Both the position numbers and the translations under genes were made by a program. DNA of 64,000 bases, taken from NCBI RefSeq assembly GCF_006538325.1, contig NZ_BJKK01000002.1:186001-250000 (forward strand), read 5' to 3'. The notes under the pieces were generated by a model. The model had not been told where the DNA came from. It ran no database searches and worked only from the letters and a program-made list of their open reading frames with translations. Source of the stretch: Alteromonas sp. KUL42. GTDB taxonomy: Bacteria > Pseudomonadota > Gammaproteobacteria > Enterobacterales > Alteromonadaceae. Positions 55,794 to 64,000 of the stretch are shown here, piece after piece; the first letter of the stretch is position 1; every line of letters starts with the position of its first letter.

Positions 55794-57287
55794 GTGTTCG
55801 GTTATCCTTCAAAGGTTAGTCAGCAAATCAACAGCTTGATTCAAAATGAAGAGTATTCTGCGTTGCTTACGTTGGCTAATCAGTATTTAGTTATTGACCC
55901 CAATAACAGCGAGTGGCTCTACATTAAGTTTAGGGCGTTATCAAAGCTCGAACAGTTGCAAGATAACTTGGGTTTTCTGAGAAAGCTATGTTGGTATAGA
56001 AGTTCCTGCGATGATGTATTCTACCACCTTGCATGTAATTTCGCGCAGCGAGGAGATGTGTATGACGCTTTACTCGCAACGGCGTTCTGTTTAAGCATAA
56101 ATGATACGAACAAAAAAGCGAGTGCATTGCAATCTAGCTTGCTCAAAGCAAGTGGTAAAACTGCTCTGAAAGTCAGCTTTCTTAAGTCTGATAGAATCGG
56201 GCATCTTACTTCTGAACCCGATGCTTGGCTTCGTGAGCAAGCTGTTAGTGGATCAAAAAACGACAGTGTCTTACATTTATTTGTTGCTGGCGAGCCTGTG
56301 TGTAACGATGCATTACTTGTTGTTTTAGAACGTTATGTAAACGTACATCGAAGTTCATTTTTTCATAAATTACATATGACACGCGGCAAATTAATCGCTG
56401 AGCAATACTTTGTCAAAATGCCCTATGATGCCAACTACAATGCACGAAAAAAAGTCAATGCAGATGAAAAAATTCTTGAATTATGTCGTGTTTACAATGC
56501 ACATGAACGGGTTATCTATTTAACTGAGAATGAAAAACAGCAAGCGTTAGAAGAGGCGCTTTGTCTAGGAATAGATTTGTCTGAGAAATTGGTTTTGCTT
56601 CACATTCGTGACTCAGCATATCTTAGTCACCTTCTGCCGGAAAAGGATTTCTCATATCACAGGATGCGTGATGGCTCTATTATTCATTATGAAAAAGCGA
56701 TTCGCTATCTTGTCAGTCTCGGGTATAGAGTCCTCAGAGTGGGTGGTGAAACTAACCAAAGGTTAGACACAAAAATCTCAGGGTACACAGATTTGTGTGG
56801 AAAAACATCTCCACTGCTCGATTTGGCACTTTACGACTTTTGTCAGTTTTATATTGGTACGAATTCAGGCCCTTTAGGTACATCAGCTATGTTTGATGTT
56901 CCAACTCTATTGGTGAATTGTGCACCAGCGGTGAATTTTTACGCCACCAAAGGGCGATGTATCGCTAAAACGCTTTGGCAAAATGGTGAAAGTGTATGCT
57001 TCAACGAAATTATTGCTGGTAAAACACTTGGTGATGATAGCGACGTTAGAATACGAGACTGCTATGACGCCAACGAATTAGCAAAGTACGGTTTAGTTTA
57101 TAAAGAAAATACTGAAGAAGAAATTGTTGAGGCCGTTACAGAGTTTGAGCAGTTACACCGTAACCAGCAATGGTCGGTCTATGGCGAAAATCAGCAACGT
57201 TACTTAGCCGAAACACCGAGTGAGGTTGGTGCATTTGAAGGCAAGACAATACCTACAGAGTCATACTTGCAACGCTATTACAGGTAA
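55794..57287 (+). CDS. Glycosyltransferase resembling TIGR04372 family, with N-terminal TPR-like region
   Basis: The 497-residue protein has a helical TPR-like N terminus (INSLIQNEEYSALLTLANQY, VYDALLATAFCLSINDTNKK). Its catalytic part has LVLLHIRDSAYLSHLLPEKD, SYHRMRDGSIIHYEKAIRYL, SLGYRVLRVGGE and CQFYIGTNSGPLGTSAMFDV. The H-x-R-D...Y-H...R-D-x-S-I pattern and G-T-N-S-G fit the TIGR04372 glycosyltransferase family as I remember it. It starts at a GTG after AAGGAGAG. Donor and acceptor are unknown. Confidence 0.68.
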   Translation: MFGYPSKVSQQINSLIQNEEYSALLTLANQYLVIDPNNSEWLYIKFRALSKLEQLQDNLGFLRKLCWYRSSCDDVFYHLACNFAQRGDVYDALLATAFCLSINDTNKKASALQSSLLKASGKTALKVSFLKSDRIGHLTSEPDAWLREQAVSGSKNDSVLHLFVAGEPVCNDALLVVLERYVNVHRSSFFHKLHMTRGKLIAEQYFVKMPYDANYNARKKVNADEKILELCRVYNAHERVIYLTENEKQQALEEALCLGIDLSEKLVLLHIRDSAYLSHLLPEKDFSYHRMRDGSIIHYEKAIRYLVSLGYRVLRVGGETNQRLDTKISGYTDLCGKTSPLLDLALYDFCQFYIGTNSGPLGTSAMFDVPTLLVNCAPAVNFYATKGRCIAKTLWQNGESVCFNEIIAGKTLGDDSDVRIRDCYDANELAKYGLVYKENTEEEIVEAVTEFEQLHRNQQWSVYGENQQRYLAETPSEVGAFEGKTIPTESYLQRYYR

Positions 57288-57387
57288 TTATAAGCGTGTA
57301 GTAAAAAAGATTGAAAGTAGTTTCAAATAGGGCGCACTCAATTAGGTGAGGACGAGTGCACCTCATAACAGATAAGATGAGTTATCA

Positions 57388-57945
57388 GTGAATTTTTATA
57401 CACAATACAGTGATACATTAACTGAACAGCTGAACACCTTTGACTGGAATCTTGTAGAACAACTGGTTGAAGCGGTGATGACAGTGTGGCAAAACGAGCA
57501 ACGTCTTTTTATTTGCGGTAACGGCGGAAGCGCTGGTAATGCAGTTCACCTCGCAAACGATTTTATTTATGGCGTAAACCCCTGTGGTCGCGCTATTGAT
57601 GCAGAAGCGCTTAGCGCGAATAGCGCAGTGCTTACCTGCTTGGGTAACGATCTTGGTTATGAGCACATTTTCTCACATCAAGTGAGTGTTAAGGCAAAAT
57701 CAGGAGATTTACTTATCGTGCTCTCCGGGAGTGGGAATTCTGCAAACATTGTACGCGCGTTAGCGCAAGCAAAGTCTCAAGGAGTTAAAACCTGCGCCAT
57801 ACTGGGGTACTCCGGAGGTGAAGCTAAAGCACTGGCAGACTTACCCATACACTTTCCTGTTAACGATATGCAAATATCCGAAGATTTGCAGCTTATTGTT
57901 GGGCACATGCTAATGCGTAGGCTAAATACTTTAATCACTTCTTGA
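57388..57945 (+). CDS. gmhA: SIS-domain sugar isomerase, GmhA-like
   Basis: GmhA converts sedoheptulose 7-phosphate to heptose 7-phosphate. The 185-residue SIS protein has RLFICGNGGSAGNAVHLAND, AEALSANSAVLTCLGNDLGY followed by EHIFSHQV, LIVLSGSGNSANIVRALAQA and the C-terminal ISEDLQLIVGHMLMRRL. The G-N-G-G-S-A and E-D-L-Q-L-I-x-x-H patterns (zinc and catalytic residues) match GmhA. It suggests a heptose-derived sugar, unless this is a paralogue with another ketose. GTG start at 57388. Its stop overlaps the next gene region. Confidence 0.85.
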   Translation: MNFYTQYSDTLTEQLNTFDWNLVEQLVEAVMTVWQNEQRLFICGNGGSAGNAVHLANDFIYGVNPCGRAIDAEALSANSAVLTCLGNDLGYEHIFSHQVSVKAKSGDLLIVLSGSGNSANIVRALAQAKSQGVKTCAILGYSGGEAKALADLPIHFPVNDMQISEDLQLIVGHMLMRRLNTLITS

Positions 57946-57956
57946 GCATGGCAGTT

Positions 57957-58946
57957 ATGAAAAAAATTGTGGTATTAGGCTCGGGTTCGTTTGCTGGTAG
58001 CCAATATATTCATCACACCTTAGCACCAGATACAAAGATAATTGGCATCAATCGTTCTGCGCAAACTAGTGCTTTATTTTTGCCTTATCTGTCCTCGCCC
58101 AATATCGAAAATTTCACGTTTCTACAACTCGATATTAATAAAGACTTGCCACAAATATTTCAGTGTTTAGACGACTTTGAGCCTGACATCATCGTTGATT
58201 TTGCTGGGCAAGGTATGGTGGCGGAAAGCTGGCAACAACCCCATCAGTGGTATCAGACTAATGTTGTGAGTAAGGTTAAGCTGCACCAGTTCCTTATAGA
58301 TAAAGCATGGTTAAAACGTTACATAAGAATATCGACACCTGAAGTTTACGGTTCTTCAGAATCAATGATTGATGAAAGCGCCGTATTCAATCCAAGTACA
58401 CCTTATGCGGTGAGTCATGCTGCTATAGATATGAGTTTGAAAACCTTTCATAAGCAATACGGTTTCCCTGTTGTCTTTACCCGCTACTCTAATTTTTATG
58501 GTGCAGGTCAGCAATTGTATCGCATTATCCCAAGAACAATTCTTTACGCACTTTCAAACCAAGTGTTGAGCTTACATGGCGGCGGTCATGCAATTAGGGC
58601 TTTCATCCATGGCAAAGATGTCGCACAAGCAATCAATAAAGCTATTGAGTATGGAGTTACAGGTGAAACTTATCACTTTTCGACGACTGATTTTGTGTCG
58701 ATTAGAGAATTGGTCCAGCGCATTCATCAACAAATGGGGGTTGATCATGATTCTCTCGTTACTATTTCGGATGATCGGCCCGGCAAGGATCTAAAATATT
58801 TGATGGACGACACAAAGAGTCGTCGTGACCTTGGCTGGACGCCAACCGTTTCTCTAGATGAGGGAATAGCACAAACCGTAGCTTGGGTAACGCAAAACCG
58901 AGATGCACTGCTCACATACCCGCTCAATTACGAACATAAAGAATAA
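57957..58946 (+). CDS. NAD-dependent 4,6-dehydratase/epimerase
   Basis: This is a 329-residue extended SDR: IVVLGSGSFAGSQYIHHTLA (G-x-G-x-x-A-G variant), IVDFAGQGMVAESWQQPHQW, RISTPEVYGSSESMIDESAV with Thr-Pro-Glu as in dTDP-glucose 4,6-dehydratases, a Tyr-x3-His variant in TPYAVSHAAIDMS, and RYSNFYGAGQQLYRIIPRTI. The catalytic Tyr-x3-Lys appears as Y-A-V-S-H, so the Lys is replaced by His, which is unusual. ATG at 57957 is chosen because TTGAG lies ten bases before it; an ATG at 57948 is possible. Confidence 0.75.
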   Translation: MKKIVVLGSGSFAGSQYIHHTLAPDTKIIGINRSAQTSALFLPYLSSPNIENFTFLQLDINKDLPQIFQCLDDFEPDIIVDFAGQGMVAESWQQPHQWYQTNVVSKVKLHQFLIDKAWLKRYIRISTPEVYGSSESMIDESAVFNPSTPYAVSHAAIDMSLKTFHKQYGFPVVFTRYSNFYGAGQQLYRIIPRTILYALSNQVLSLHGGGHAIRAFIHGKDVAQAINKAIEYGVTGETYHFSTTDFVSIRELVQRIHQQMGVDHDSLVTISDDRPGKDLKYLMDDTKSRRDLGWTPTVSLDEGIAQTVAWVTQNRDALLTYPLNYEHKE

Positions 58947-58951
58947 GTACT

Positions 58952-60100
58952 ATGGCAAACTTTTATCCTGAACAATATCTTAAAACGGGAATCTACCCAA
59001 TTAACCATAACTACTTACCTGATCAGTTTTCCGATTTGGAGCAAATTTGGGAGAAAGTCCGAGAAGTGGTCAAAAGGGGCGATTTTACGCTTGGAGAAGC
59101 GGTCGATTCTTTTGAGCGAGACTTTGCGCGACTTAATGATGGTGAGTTTGGGATAGGTGTGGGTAGTGGTACGGACGCTTTGTTTTTATCATTAAAAGCA
59201 TTGGGCGTAGGGGAAGGCGATGAGGTCATTACTACGCCATATACTTTCTACGCTACCGTAGGGGCAATAGTGACCGCTGGTGCTACCCCTGTTTTTGTAG
59301 ATGCAGGTGAAGATTACAATATTGATGCAAATCTTATCGAACGCGCTATTACGCCCAAAACCAAAGCAATAATGCCCGTTCATTGGTCAGGTAATCCGTG
59401 CGATATGGATGCGATAAACACTATTGCTAAACAATATGGCATCCATGTGGTAGCTGATGCCTGTCACGCAATTGGCGCGACCTATCATTCCAAGGGAATG
59501 GCTCAGCTTTCAGACTTGACGTGTTTCAGTATGCACCCTTTGAAAAACTTAAATGTATGGGGTGACGGAGGTGTAATTGTTACTAATAACGCGTCTTTAG
59601 CAGACAAATTGTACTCAATTCGAAACCACGGTTTGGTAGACAGGGATACTTGTAGAGAGTTCGCATATAACTCTCGATTAGATACTATTCAAGCAGTGGT
59701 TGCCCAGCACTTACTCGATAAAAAAATTCCAAATATCACCCGTTCACGTATTGCGAATGCAAAAGCCTTAGATAAGGGATTACAAGGCATTAACGGCGTA
59801 ACGCTACCACCGCGCAGTGAACATAAACACGCGGTTTATCATATTTACATGGCGATCTTCGAAAGGCGTGATGCGCTGCAGGCACACCTTCAAAAAGCGG
59901 GTATAGACGCCAAGGTTCACTATCCATTGCCAATGCATTTACAGCCTGCTGCCAAAGCATATGGTTACGTTCGTGGTGATTTCCCAGTTACTGAGCACAT
60001 CAGCGATAACTGTTTGTCGCTGCCTGTCCATGAGTTTATTACCTCTGAAGAAGTAGCATACATGATTGAGCAAGTTAGACAGTTTTATCAGGGGGCGTAA
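58952..60100 (+). CDS. DegT/DnrJ/EryC1-family sugar aminotransferase (first of pair)
   Basis: This is a 382-residue PLP-dependent aminotransferase. It has FGIGVGSGTDALFLSLKALG (phosphate cup), EVITTPYTFYATVGAIVTAG, IHVVADACHAIGATYHSKGM (cofactor Asp) and the Schiff-base Lys in CFSMHPLKNLNVWGDGGVIV. The end has KVHYPLPMHLQPAAKAYGYV. It shares long stretches with the next gene, so the two are paralogues. The N-terminal extension NHNYLPDQFSDLEQIWEKVR is specific to this copy. The target keto sugar is unknown. It starts five bases after the epimerase stop. Confidence 0.87.
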   Translation: MANFYPEQYLKTGIYPINHNYLPDQFSDLEQIWEKVREVVKRGDFTLGEAVDSFERDFARLNDGEFGIGVGSGTDALFLSLKALGVGEGDEVITTPYTFYATVGAIVTAGATPVFVDAGEDYNIDANLIERAITPKTKAIMPVHWSGNPCDMDAINTIAKQYGIHVVADACHAIGATYHSKGMAQLSDLTCFSMHPLKNLNVWGDGGVIVTNNASLADKLYSIRNHGLVDRDTCREFAYNSRLDTIQAVVAQHLLDKKIPNITRSRIANAKALDKGLQGINGVTLPPRSEHKHAVYHIYMAIFERRDALQAHLQKAGIDAKVHYPLPMHLQPAAKAYGYVRGDFPVTEHISDNCLSLPVHEFITSEEVAYMIEQVRQFYQGA

Positions 60101-61203
60101 TGAAAGTACCATTTGTAAATCTTGGCGCCCAGTTTGAGTCGTTAAAGACAGAGCTTGTTGATACCTTTGTCAGAGTTGGCAGTAGTGGTCAGTATATATT
60201 GGGGCCAGAAGTGGAATGCTTTGAAGCGGGCTTAGCCAACATAACTGATACGAAATACGCTATTGCTGTTGCAAATGGCACTGACGCACTAGAATTAGTG
60301 CTTGCAGCGTGGGGAATTGGCCCTGGCGATGAGGTTATCACTGCGCCTAATTCGTTTATCGCCAGCGCAGGTGCCGTAAAGGCAGTTGGTGCGAACGTGG
60401 TCTTTGCTGATGTTGGAGAAGACTACAACATCGACCCCCTCGAAATAGAAAAAAAGATAACACCGAAAACAAAAGTCATTATCCCGGTTCACTTAACAGG
60501 TAATCCAGCCAATATGACTGCCATAAACGCGATTGCTAAGCGCCATCAGCTAAAAGTTTTAGAGGATGCGGCTCAGGCAATTGGCGCAACGCATAAAGGG
60601 CGTGCTGTAGGGGGCTTGGGCGATGCCGCTGCATTCAGTCTGCATCCCTTAAAAAACTTTCATTTATGTGGCGATGCAGGGTTTATCTCTACAAATGACA
60701 AGGCCTTATACGAACAAATTTGTTTATTGCGCAATCACGGATTGGTGAATAGAGATGAGAGCATTCGCTGGGGTCGTAATAGCCGTATCGATGCACTTCA
60801 GGCTGCAATTGGAAATGTTAAGTTACCGTATTTCGCTAAATGGACCGAACGTTTTAAGCAAATAGCCTCGCGTTATCATCAGCGCTTAAATAAGGTAGTT
60901 GAATGTCCTAAAGTGTCTGGTGAAGACTGTGCGGTGTATCATAATTTTGTTATTCAGGTAGATAGGCGAGAAGCGTTGATGGCACACCTACTAGAGAAAG
61001 GGGTAGAGTCAAAAATTCACTATCCTATTCCTTTGCACCTTATGCGCAGTGCTCGTAAGTTTGGATATCGCGAAGGTGATTTCCCTGTCACAGAAAGGCA
61101 ACGAGATAGAATTTTGAGCTTGCCAATATACCCAGAGCTAACTGATTCACAAGTAGACTATGTGTGCGATGTAATTTGTGCGTTTTATGAGGCTGCACAA
61201 TGA
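60100..61203 (+). CDS. DegT/DnrJ/EryC1-family sugar aminotransferase (second of pair)
   Basis: This is a 367-residue PLP aminotransferase with MKVPFVNLGAQFESLKTELV, AIAVANGTDALELVLAAWGI, EVITAPNSFIASAGAVKAVG, LKVLEDAAQAIGATHKGRAV, the Lys in FSLHPLKNFHLCGDAGFIST and KIHYPIPLHLMRSARKFGYR. It closely parallels the preceding gene over its whole length, overlapping its stop by one base. Two aminotransferases in series suggest a diamino sugar or two alternative products. Its stop overlaps the E1 alpha start. Confidence 0.87.
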   Translation: MKVPFVNLGAQFESLKTELVDTFVRVGSSGQYILGPEVECFEAGLANITDTKYAIAVANGTDALELVLAAWGIGPGDEVITAPNSFIASAGAVKAVGANVVFADVGEDYNIDPLEIEKKITPKTKVIIPVHLTGNPANMTAINAIAKRHQLKVLEDAAQAIGATHKGRAVGGLGDAAAFSLHPLKNFHLCGDAGFISTNDKALYEQICLLRNHGLVNRDESIRWGRNSRIDALQAAIGNVKLPYFAKWTERFKQIASRYHQRLNKVVECPKVSGEDCAVYHNFVIQVDRREALMAHLLEKGVESKIHYPIPLHLMRSARKFGYREGDFPVTERQRDRILSLPIYPELTDSQVDYVCDVICAFYEAAQ

Positions 61204-62186
61204 TGAGTTTATCTTCTACTCAGGCCAAGCGGATTTATTCAATGATGCAGTTTATCCGTAAGACGGAAGAGGCCATCGCGGATAACTATTCTTCAGGTCA
61301 AATGCGCTGTCCAACACACCTGTCAATAGGTCAGGAGTGTGTACCCGCTGTTTTGTCTGAAATTTTGACCGTTAACGATCTTGCTGTTTCTACGCATCGC
61401 GCTCATGCGCATTACCTAGCGAAAGGAGGTTCTTTAGATGCGATGGTAGCAGAGATCTATGGTAAGGCAACGGGGTGTAGTGGTGGTCGTGGAGGCTCAA
61501 TGCACCTTATCGATGAATCTGTTGGCTTTATGGGCAGCACCGCCATCGTAGGCAACACTATCCCCATTGGTGTCGGTCTGGGTCTCGCAAAAAAAATAAA
61601 ATCGGAGTCTGGAATCGCGGTTGTATTTTTAGGTGATGGTGCGATTGAAGAAGGAGTATTTTACGAGTCAGCCAATTTTGCCGCCCTCAAGAAGCTTCCT
61701 GTTTTGTTTGTGTGCGAGAACAATCTCTATTCGGTATATTCGTCTTTAAAAGATAGGCAGCCAGCCGGACGTAAAATACATGAATTAGCTGCCAGTATTG
61801 GTTTGTGGACTAAGCAAGGTAATGGCAACAGCGTTGAAGAGGCTTATGACGTTTGTCTTGAAGCTTATAAACACGTGCTGTCAGGGCTAGGCGCTGCTTT
61901 TATCGAGTTGGATACCTATCGCTGGCGCGAGCACTGTGGTCCTAATTATGACAACGACATCGGCTATCGCAGTGTCGCGGAGTACGAACAGCATAGAGCA
62001 AATGATCCTATTGCCACCTTTGAAACACAACTTATTGAAAATAAAATAATAAGTCAGGTGGATTGCAGTGACGTTGTAGATGAAATAAACCACAAGGTAG
62101 CGCAAGCTTTTGAAAAAGCTAAGGCGGCGCCTTTTCCGGATGAACGTTCCAGTTATCAGCATGTGTATGCTCAGGAGTCGGTATGA
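61200..62186 (+). CDS. TPP-dependent dehydrogenase E1, alpha subunit-like
   Basis: This is a 328-residue protein of the 2-oxoacid dehydrogenase E1 alpha family. It has QMRCPTHLSIGQECVPAVLS, STHRAHAHYLAKGGSLDAMV, CSGGRGGSMHLIDESVGFMG and the TPP/Mg motif AVVFLGDGAIEEGVFYESAN ending in LPVLFVCENNLYSVYS. No E2 or E3 genes are nearby. E1 pairs placed in sugar clusters may transfer an activated aldehyde (for example acetyl from pyruvate) onto a keto sugar; this is inference. GTPase or transketolase roles are not supported. The start may be the second Met. Confidence 0.84.
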   Translation: MMSLSSTQAKRIYSMMQFIRKTEEAIADNYSSGQMRCPTHLSIGQECVPAVLSEILTVNDLAVSTHRAHAHYLAKGGSLDAMVAEIYGKATGCSGGRGGSMHLIDESVGFMGSTAIVGNTIPIGVGLGLAKKIKSESGIAVVFLGDGAIEEGVFYESANFAALKKLPVLFVCENNLYSVYSSLKDRQPAGRKIHELAASIGLWTKQGNGNSVEEAYDVCLEAYKHVLSGLGAAFIELDTYRWREHCGPNYDNDIGYRSVAEYEQHRANDPIATFETQLIENKIISQVDCSDVVDEINHKVAQAFEKAKAAPFPDERSSYQHVYAQESV

Positions 62187-63250
62187 GCAGTAACGACATG
62201 ATCACATATTCCCAAGCTATTAACCTCGCTATGCATCAAGCGATGGAATTAGACCCAAGTGTAATTTGCTATGGATTAGGTGTTGATGATCCCAAACGTA
62301 TTTTTGGAACCACCGACAACCTAATAGAAAAGTTTGGCGCAGAGCGAGTTTTCGATATGCCGACTGCCGAAAATGGCATGTTGGGTATTGGTATTGGTGC
62401 TGCTATAAACGGTCTAAAGCCAGTTATGGTCCATCAACGAATGGACTTTTTCTTATTAGCAATGGACCAGTTAGTCAACAGCGCGGCTAAGTGGAATTAC
62501 ATGTTTAACGGTCAAAGAAGTGTGCCAATTACCATCAGATTGATTGTTGGTCGCGGGTGGGGGCAGGGTCCAACACATGCGCAAAACCTTCAAGCGTGGT
62601 TTGCCCATATTCCAGGTCTTAAAGTAGTCATGCCTACAACACCTGAAGAAGCGAGAGGTATGTTGCTGCAAAGCATTGTAGATCCGAATCCTGTGGTTTT
62701 CATTGAACACCGCTGGCTACATGGACAAACGGGAATTGTGAGAGACACGCCAACACCAATTCCTATCGATAAAGCTGTTATGCGCCGTTCTGGTACTGAT
62801 ATTTCGTTGGTGGCGATGTCGTATCAAGTCGTAGAAGCACTGCGTGCAGCTTCGGCACTAGAGCAACAAGGTATAAGTGCGGAAGTCATTGATTTGTGCT
62901 CAATTAGACCCATTGACTGGCCAACTATTTTACAATCAGTTGAGAAAACTGGAAGGATTTTGGCGCTCGACTCTGGTGCGTTGACCGGGTCGGTATCATC
63001 CGAAGTGGTGGCAAAAGTGAGCGAAACCTGTTTTTCGTCTTTGAAATCTGCGCCAGCGAGGATGGGATTACCCGATCATCCTGAGCCAACAAGTTATGGT
63101 TTAACTAAAGATTTTTACTATGGTGCCGACAAGATAGCAATAAAGGCGCATGAAATGGTGCTTGGGGAATGTGAAGCTGAGCGCTATGCTGGTCTTGCAG
63201 GTACAGGTCATCATGATGTGCCGGGCGATTACTTTAAAGGCCCATTTTAA
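62183..63250 (+). CDS. TPP-dependent dehydrogenase E1, beta subunit-like
   Basis: This is a 355-residue E1 beta / transketolase-C-type protein: MITYSQAINLAMHQAMELDP, VFDMPTAENGMLGIGIGAAI (catalytic Glu), LKPVMVHQRMDFFLLAMDQL, RLIVGRGWGQGPTHAQNLQA, then IDLCSIRPIDWPTILQSVEK and LALDSGALTGSVSSEVVAKV. It overlaps the alpha gene by four bases and would form an alpha2beta2 enzyme with it. The missing E2/E3 suggests the product is not acetyl-CoA. Confidence 0.85.
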   Translation: MSSNDMITYSQAINLAMHQAMELDPSVICYGLGVDDPKRIFGTTDNLIEKFGAERVFDMPTAENGMLGIGIGAAINGLKPVMVHQRMDFFLLAMDQLVNSAAKWNYMFNGQRSVPITIRLIVGRGWGQGPTHAQNLQAWFAHIPGLKVVMPTTPEEARGMLLQSIVDPNPVVFIEHRWLHGQTGIVRDTPTPIPIDKAVMRRSGTDISLVAMSYQVVEALRAASALEQQGISAEVIDLCSIRPIDWPTILQSVEKTGRILALDSGALTGSVSSEVVAKVSETCFSSLKSAPARMGLPDHPEPTSYGLTKDFYYGADKIAIKAHEMVLGECEAERYAGLAGTGHHDVPGDYFKGPF

Positions 63251-63301
63251 TGGCGGCTACATTGTCAGGCGAAGCGTCTGATGTTTTAACAGGTTAGGTT
63301 T

Positions 63302-63643
63302 ATGTCTGGAATAGATTTGTCTCATGCAACTGCCGTTACCCCACTTCCAGGGCCACAGTGGCTAGCGCTTAGCGAAGCGGAAAAGTTGGCGGCAGTGAAT
63401 AGTTTGTTCAAAGAAAAAGAGTTTGCTATTGAAGCGGTCTCTGCTAATGAAAAAGCGGATGTCACTGTCGAAATTTCACCCGAACTCGATGCTGCTTCTA
63501 GGGGAGAAATGCTTCGCGAAGCAGAAATGGTATTAAAACAACATATTGATGAAAGTTTGGTACTTTGGCTACCCACCGAGACAGACAGAAATACCATCAG
63601 AAGATTTCGAGGAGTAAGCATTGATGTCAAGCAAGAGCGCTAA
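63302..63643 (+). CDS. Small hypothetical protein upstream of radical SAM gene
   Basis: I do not recognise this 113-residue protein. It is acidic, with helix-like segments (SEAEKLAAVNSLFKEKEFAI, DAASRGEMLREAEMVLKQHI) and no signal peptide, Cys residues or known motif. It overlaps the radical SAM start by 18 bases, so the two are likely translationally coupled. It could be a substrate-binding or carrier partner. Codon use looks like that of its neighbours, and the clean start and overlap support it being a real gene. Confidence 0.55.
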   Translation: MSGIDLSHATAVTPLPGPQWLALSEAEKLAAVNSLFKEKEFAIEAVSANEKADVTVEISPELDAASRGEMLREAEMVLKQHIDESLVLWLPTETDRNTIRRFRGVSIDVKQER

Positions 63644-64000
63644 TGAACAACTCATACTGGATGGTCATAAACTCTCATGGCACACCGATAGGGTAGAAGC
63701 ATGGGAAGCTGGCGAGCGTATCGCGCCGGTAAGTATTGATATGGCGTTAACAAGGGCTTGCCAAGCAACTTGTCGTGGGTGCTATGCAACACTTCAGGAG
63801 TCTCAGTCACGTTCAAGACTAACCACAGATAAACTGTATGAGTTTTTAGATGATTGTGCAGAGATGGGGGTGCGTGGCATTTCATTGGTAAGTGATGGTG
63901 AAAGTACGTTATCTAAATCCTACGTGCCATTTATTCAGCGAGCTAGCGAGTTGGGTATTGATGTTGGCAACGCTACCAATGGGTGGTTGCTAACGCCAGA
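63626..64000 (+). CDS. Radical SAM protein, N-terminal part (cut by window edge)
   Basis: A frame from the ATG at 63626 runs off the right edge, giving 125 residues. It has ISIDMALTRACQATCRGCYA with the C-x3-C-x2-C iron-sulfur cluster motif, then TLQESQSRSRLTTDKLYEFL and GVRGISLVSDGESTLS, the Gly-Glu-Ser region that binds SAM. GAGGAG lies upstream. The short Asn/Glu-rich N-terminal segment precedes the cluster. Radical SAM enzymes in sugar loci can perform epimerisation, dehydration or methyl transfer. The rest is needed to say which. Confidence 0.85.

Overview
The window looks like a chromosome segment of a marine gammaproteobacterium, most likely Alteromonadales (Alteromonas-like). This is inferred from the polar-flagellum gene set (FlgT/FlgP H-ring proteins, CheV-CheR ahead of flgB, three short tandem flagellins, FlaG), the moderate G+C content and the absence of actinobacterial or Gram-positive traits. 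No 16S or other formal marker is present.

Layout. 1-650: start of an Smr-type gene, a decayed response-regulator fragment and tRNA-Arg(CCU). 735-4445: flgT, flgP, flgN, flgM, flgA. 4648-6444: cheV, cheR. 6615-17424: rod/hook genes flgBCDE (sigma-54 promoter), then flgFGHIJKL (second sigma-54 promoter). 17421-18452: a convergent sialidase-like beta-propeller gene. 18652-25402: three flagellin genes with long structured leaders and FliA (sigma-28) type promoters, then flaG, fliD, fliS and a FliT-like gene.

25505-37053: a pseudaminic acid (Pse) locus, pseB-C-F-I-G, then an inserted acyl carrier protein, ketoreductase-like SDR and acyl-AMP ligase, then pseH and a very large Maf flagellin glycosyltransferase. 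37168-41640: a phosphonate module made of a nucleotidyltransferase-PEP mutase fusion, phosphonopyruvate decarboxylase, an Fe-type alcohol dehydrogenase and a LicD-type transferase. Together these predict synthesis, activation and transfer of 2-hydroxyethylphosphonate to a glycan. 41704-42747: a sialyltransferase-like gene with D-D-G and H-P motifs. 43156-52102: a legionaminic-acid-type (Leg) locus: legB, Gfo/Idh, legF, ptmA-like SDR, methyltransferase (reverse strand), legI, epimerase, legG and ptmE-like. 52239-54243: an acetyltransferase and a polysaccharide deacetylase. 54801-64000: a further sugar module with epimerases, a TIGR04372-like glycosyltransferase, a GmhA-like SIS protein, two DegT aminotransferases, a TPP-dependent E1 alpha/beta pair, a small unknown protein and a radical SAM protein cut by the window edge.

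Together the genes build a polar flagellum and probably decorate its flagellins, and perhaps other surface glycans, with nonulosonic acids carrying unusual acyl and phosphonate substituents. FliA-like promoter sequences (GCCGATAA or GCCGATAC -10 boxes with 15-base spacing) lie ahead of the phosphonate module, the ptmE-like gene and the 54.8-kb module, suggesting co-regulation with flagellin. Three nonulosonic acid genes (pseF, pseH, legI) each carry a one-base excess, two clearly in homopolymer runs. This could be phase variation, decay or sequencing error, and it matters for whether the pathways are active.
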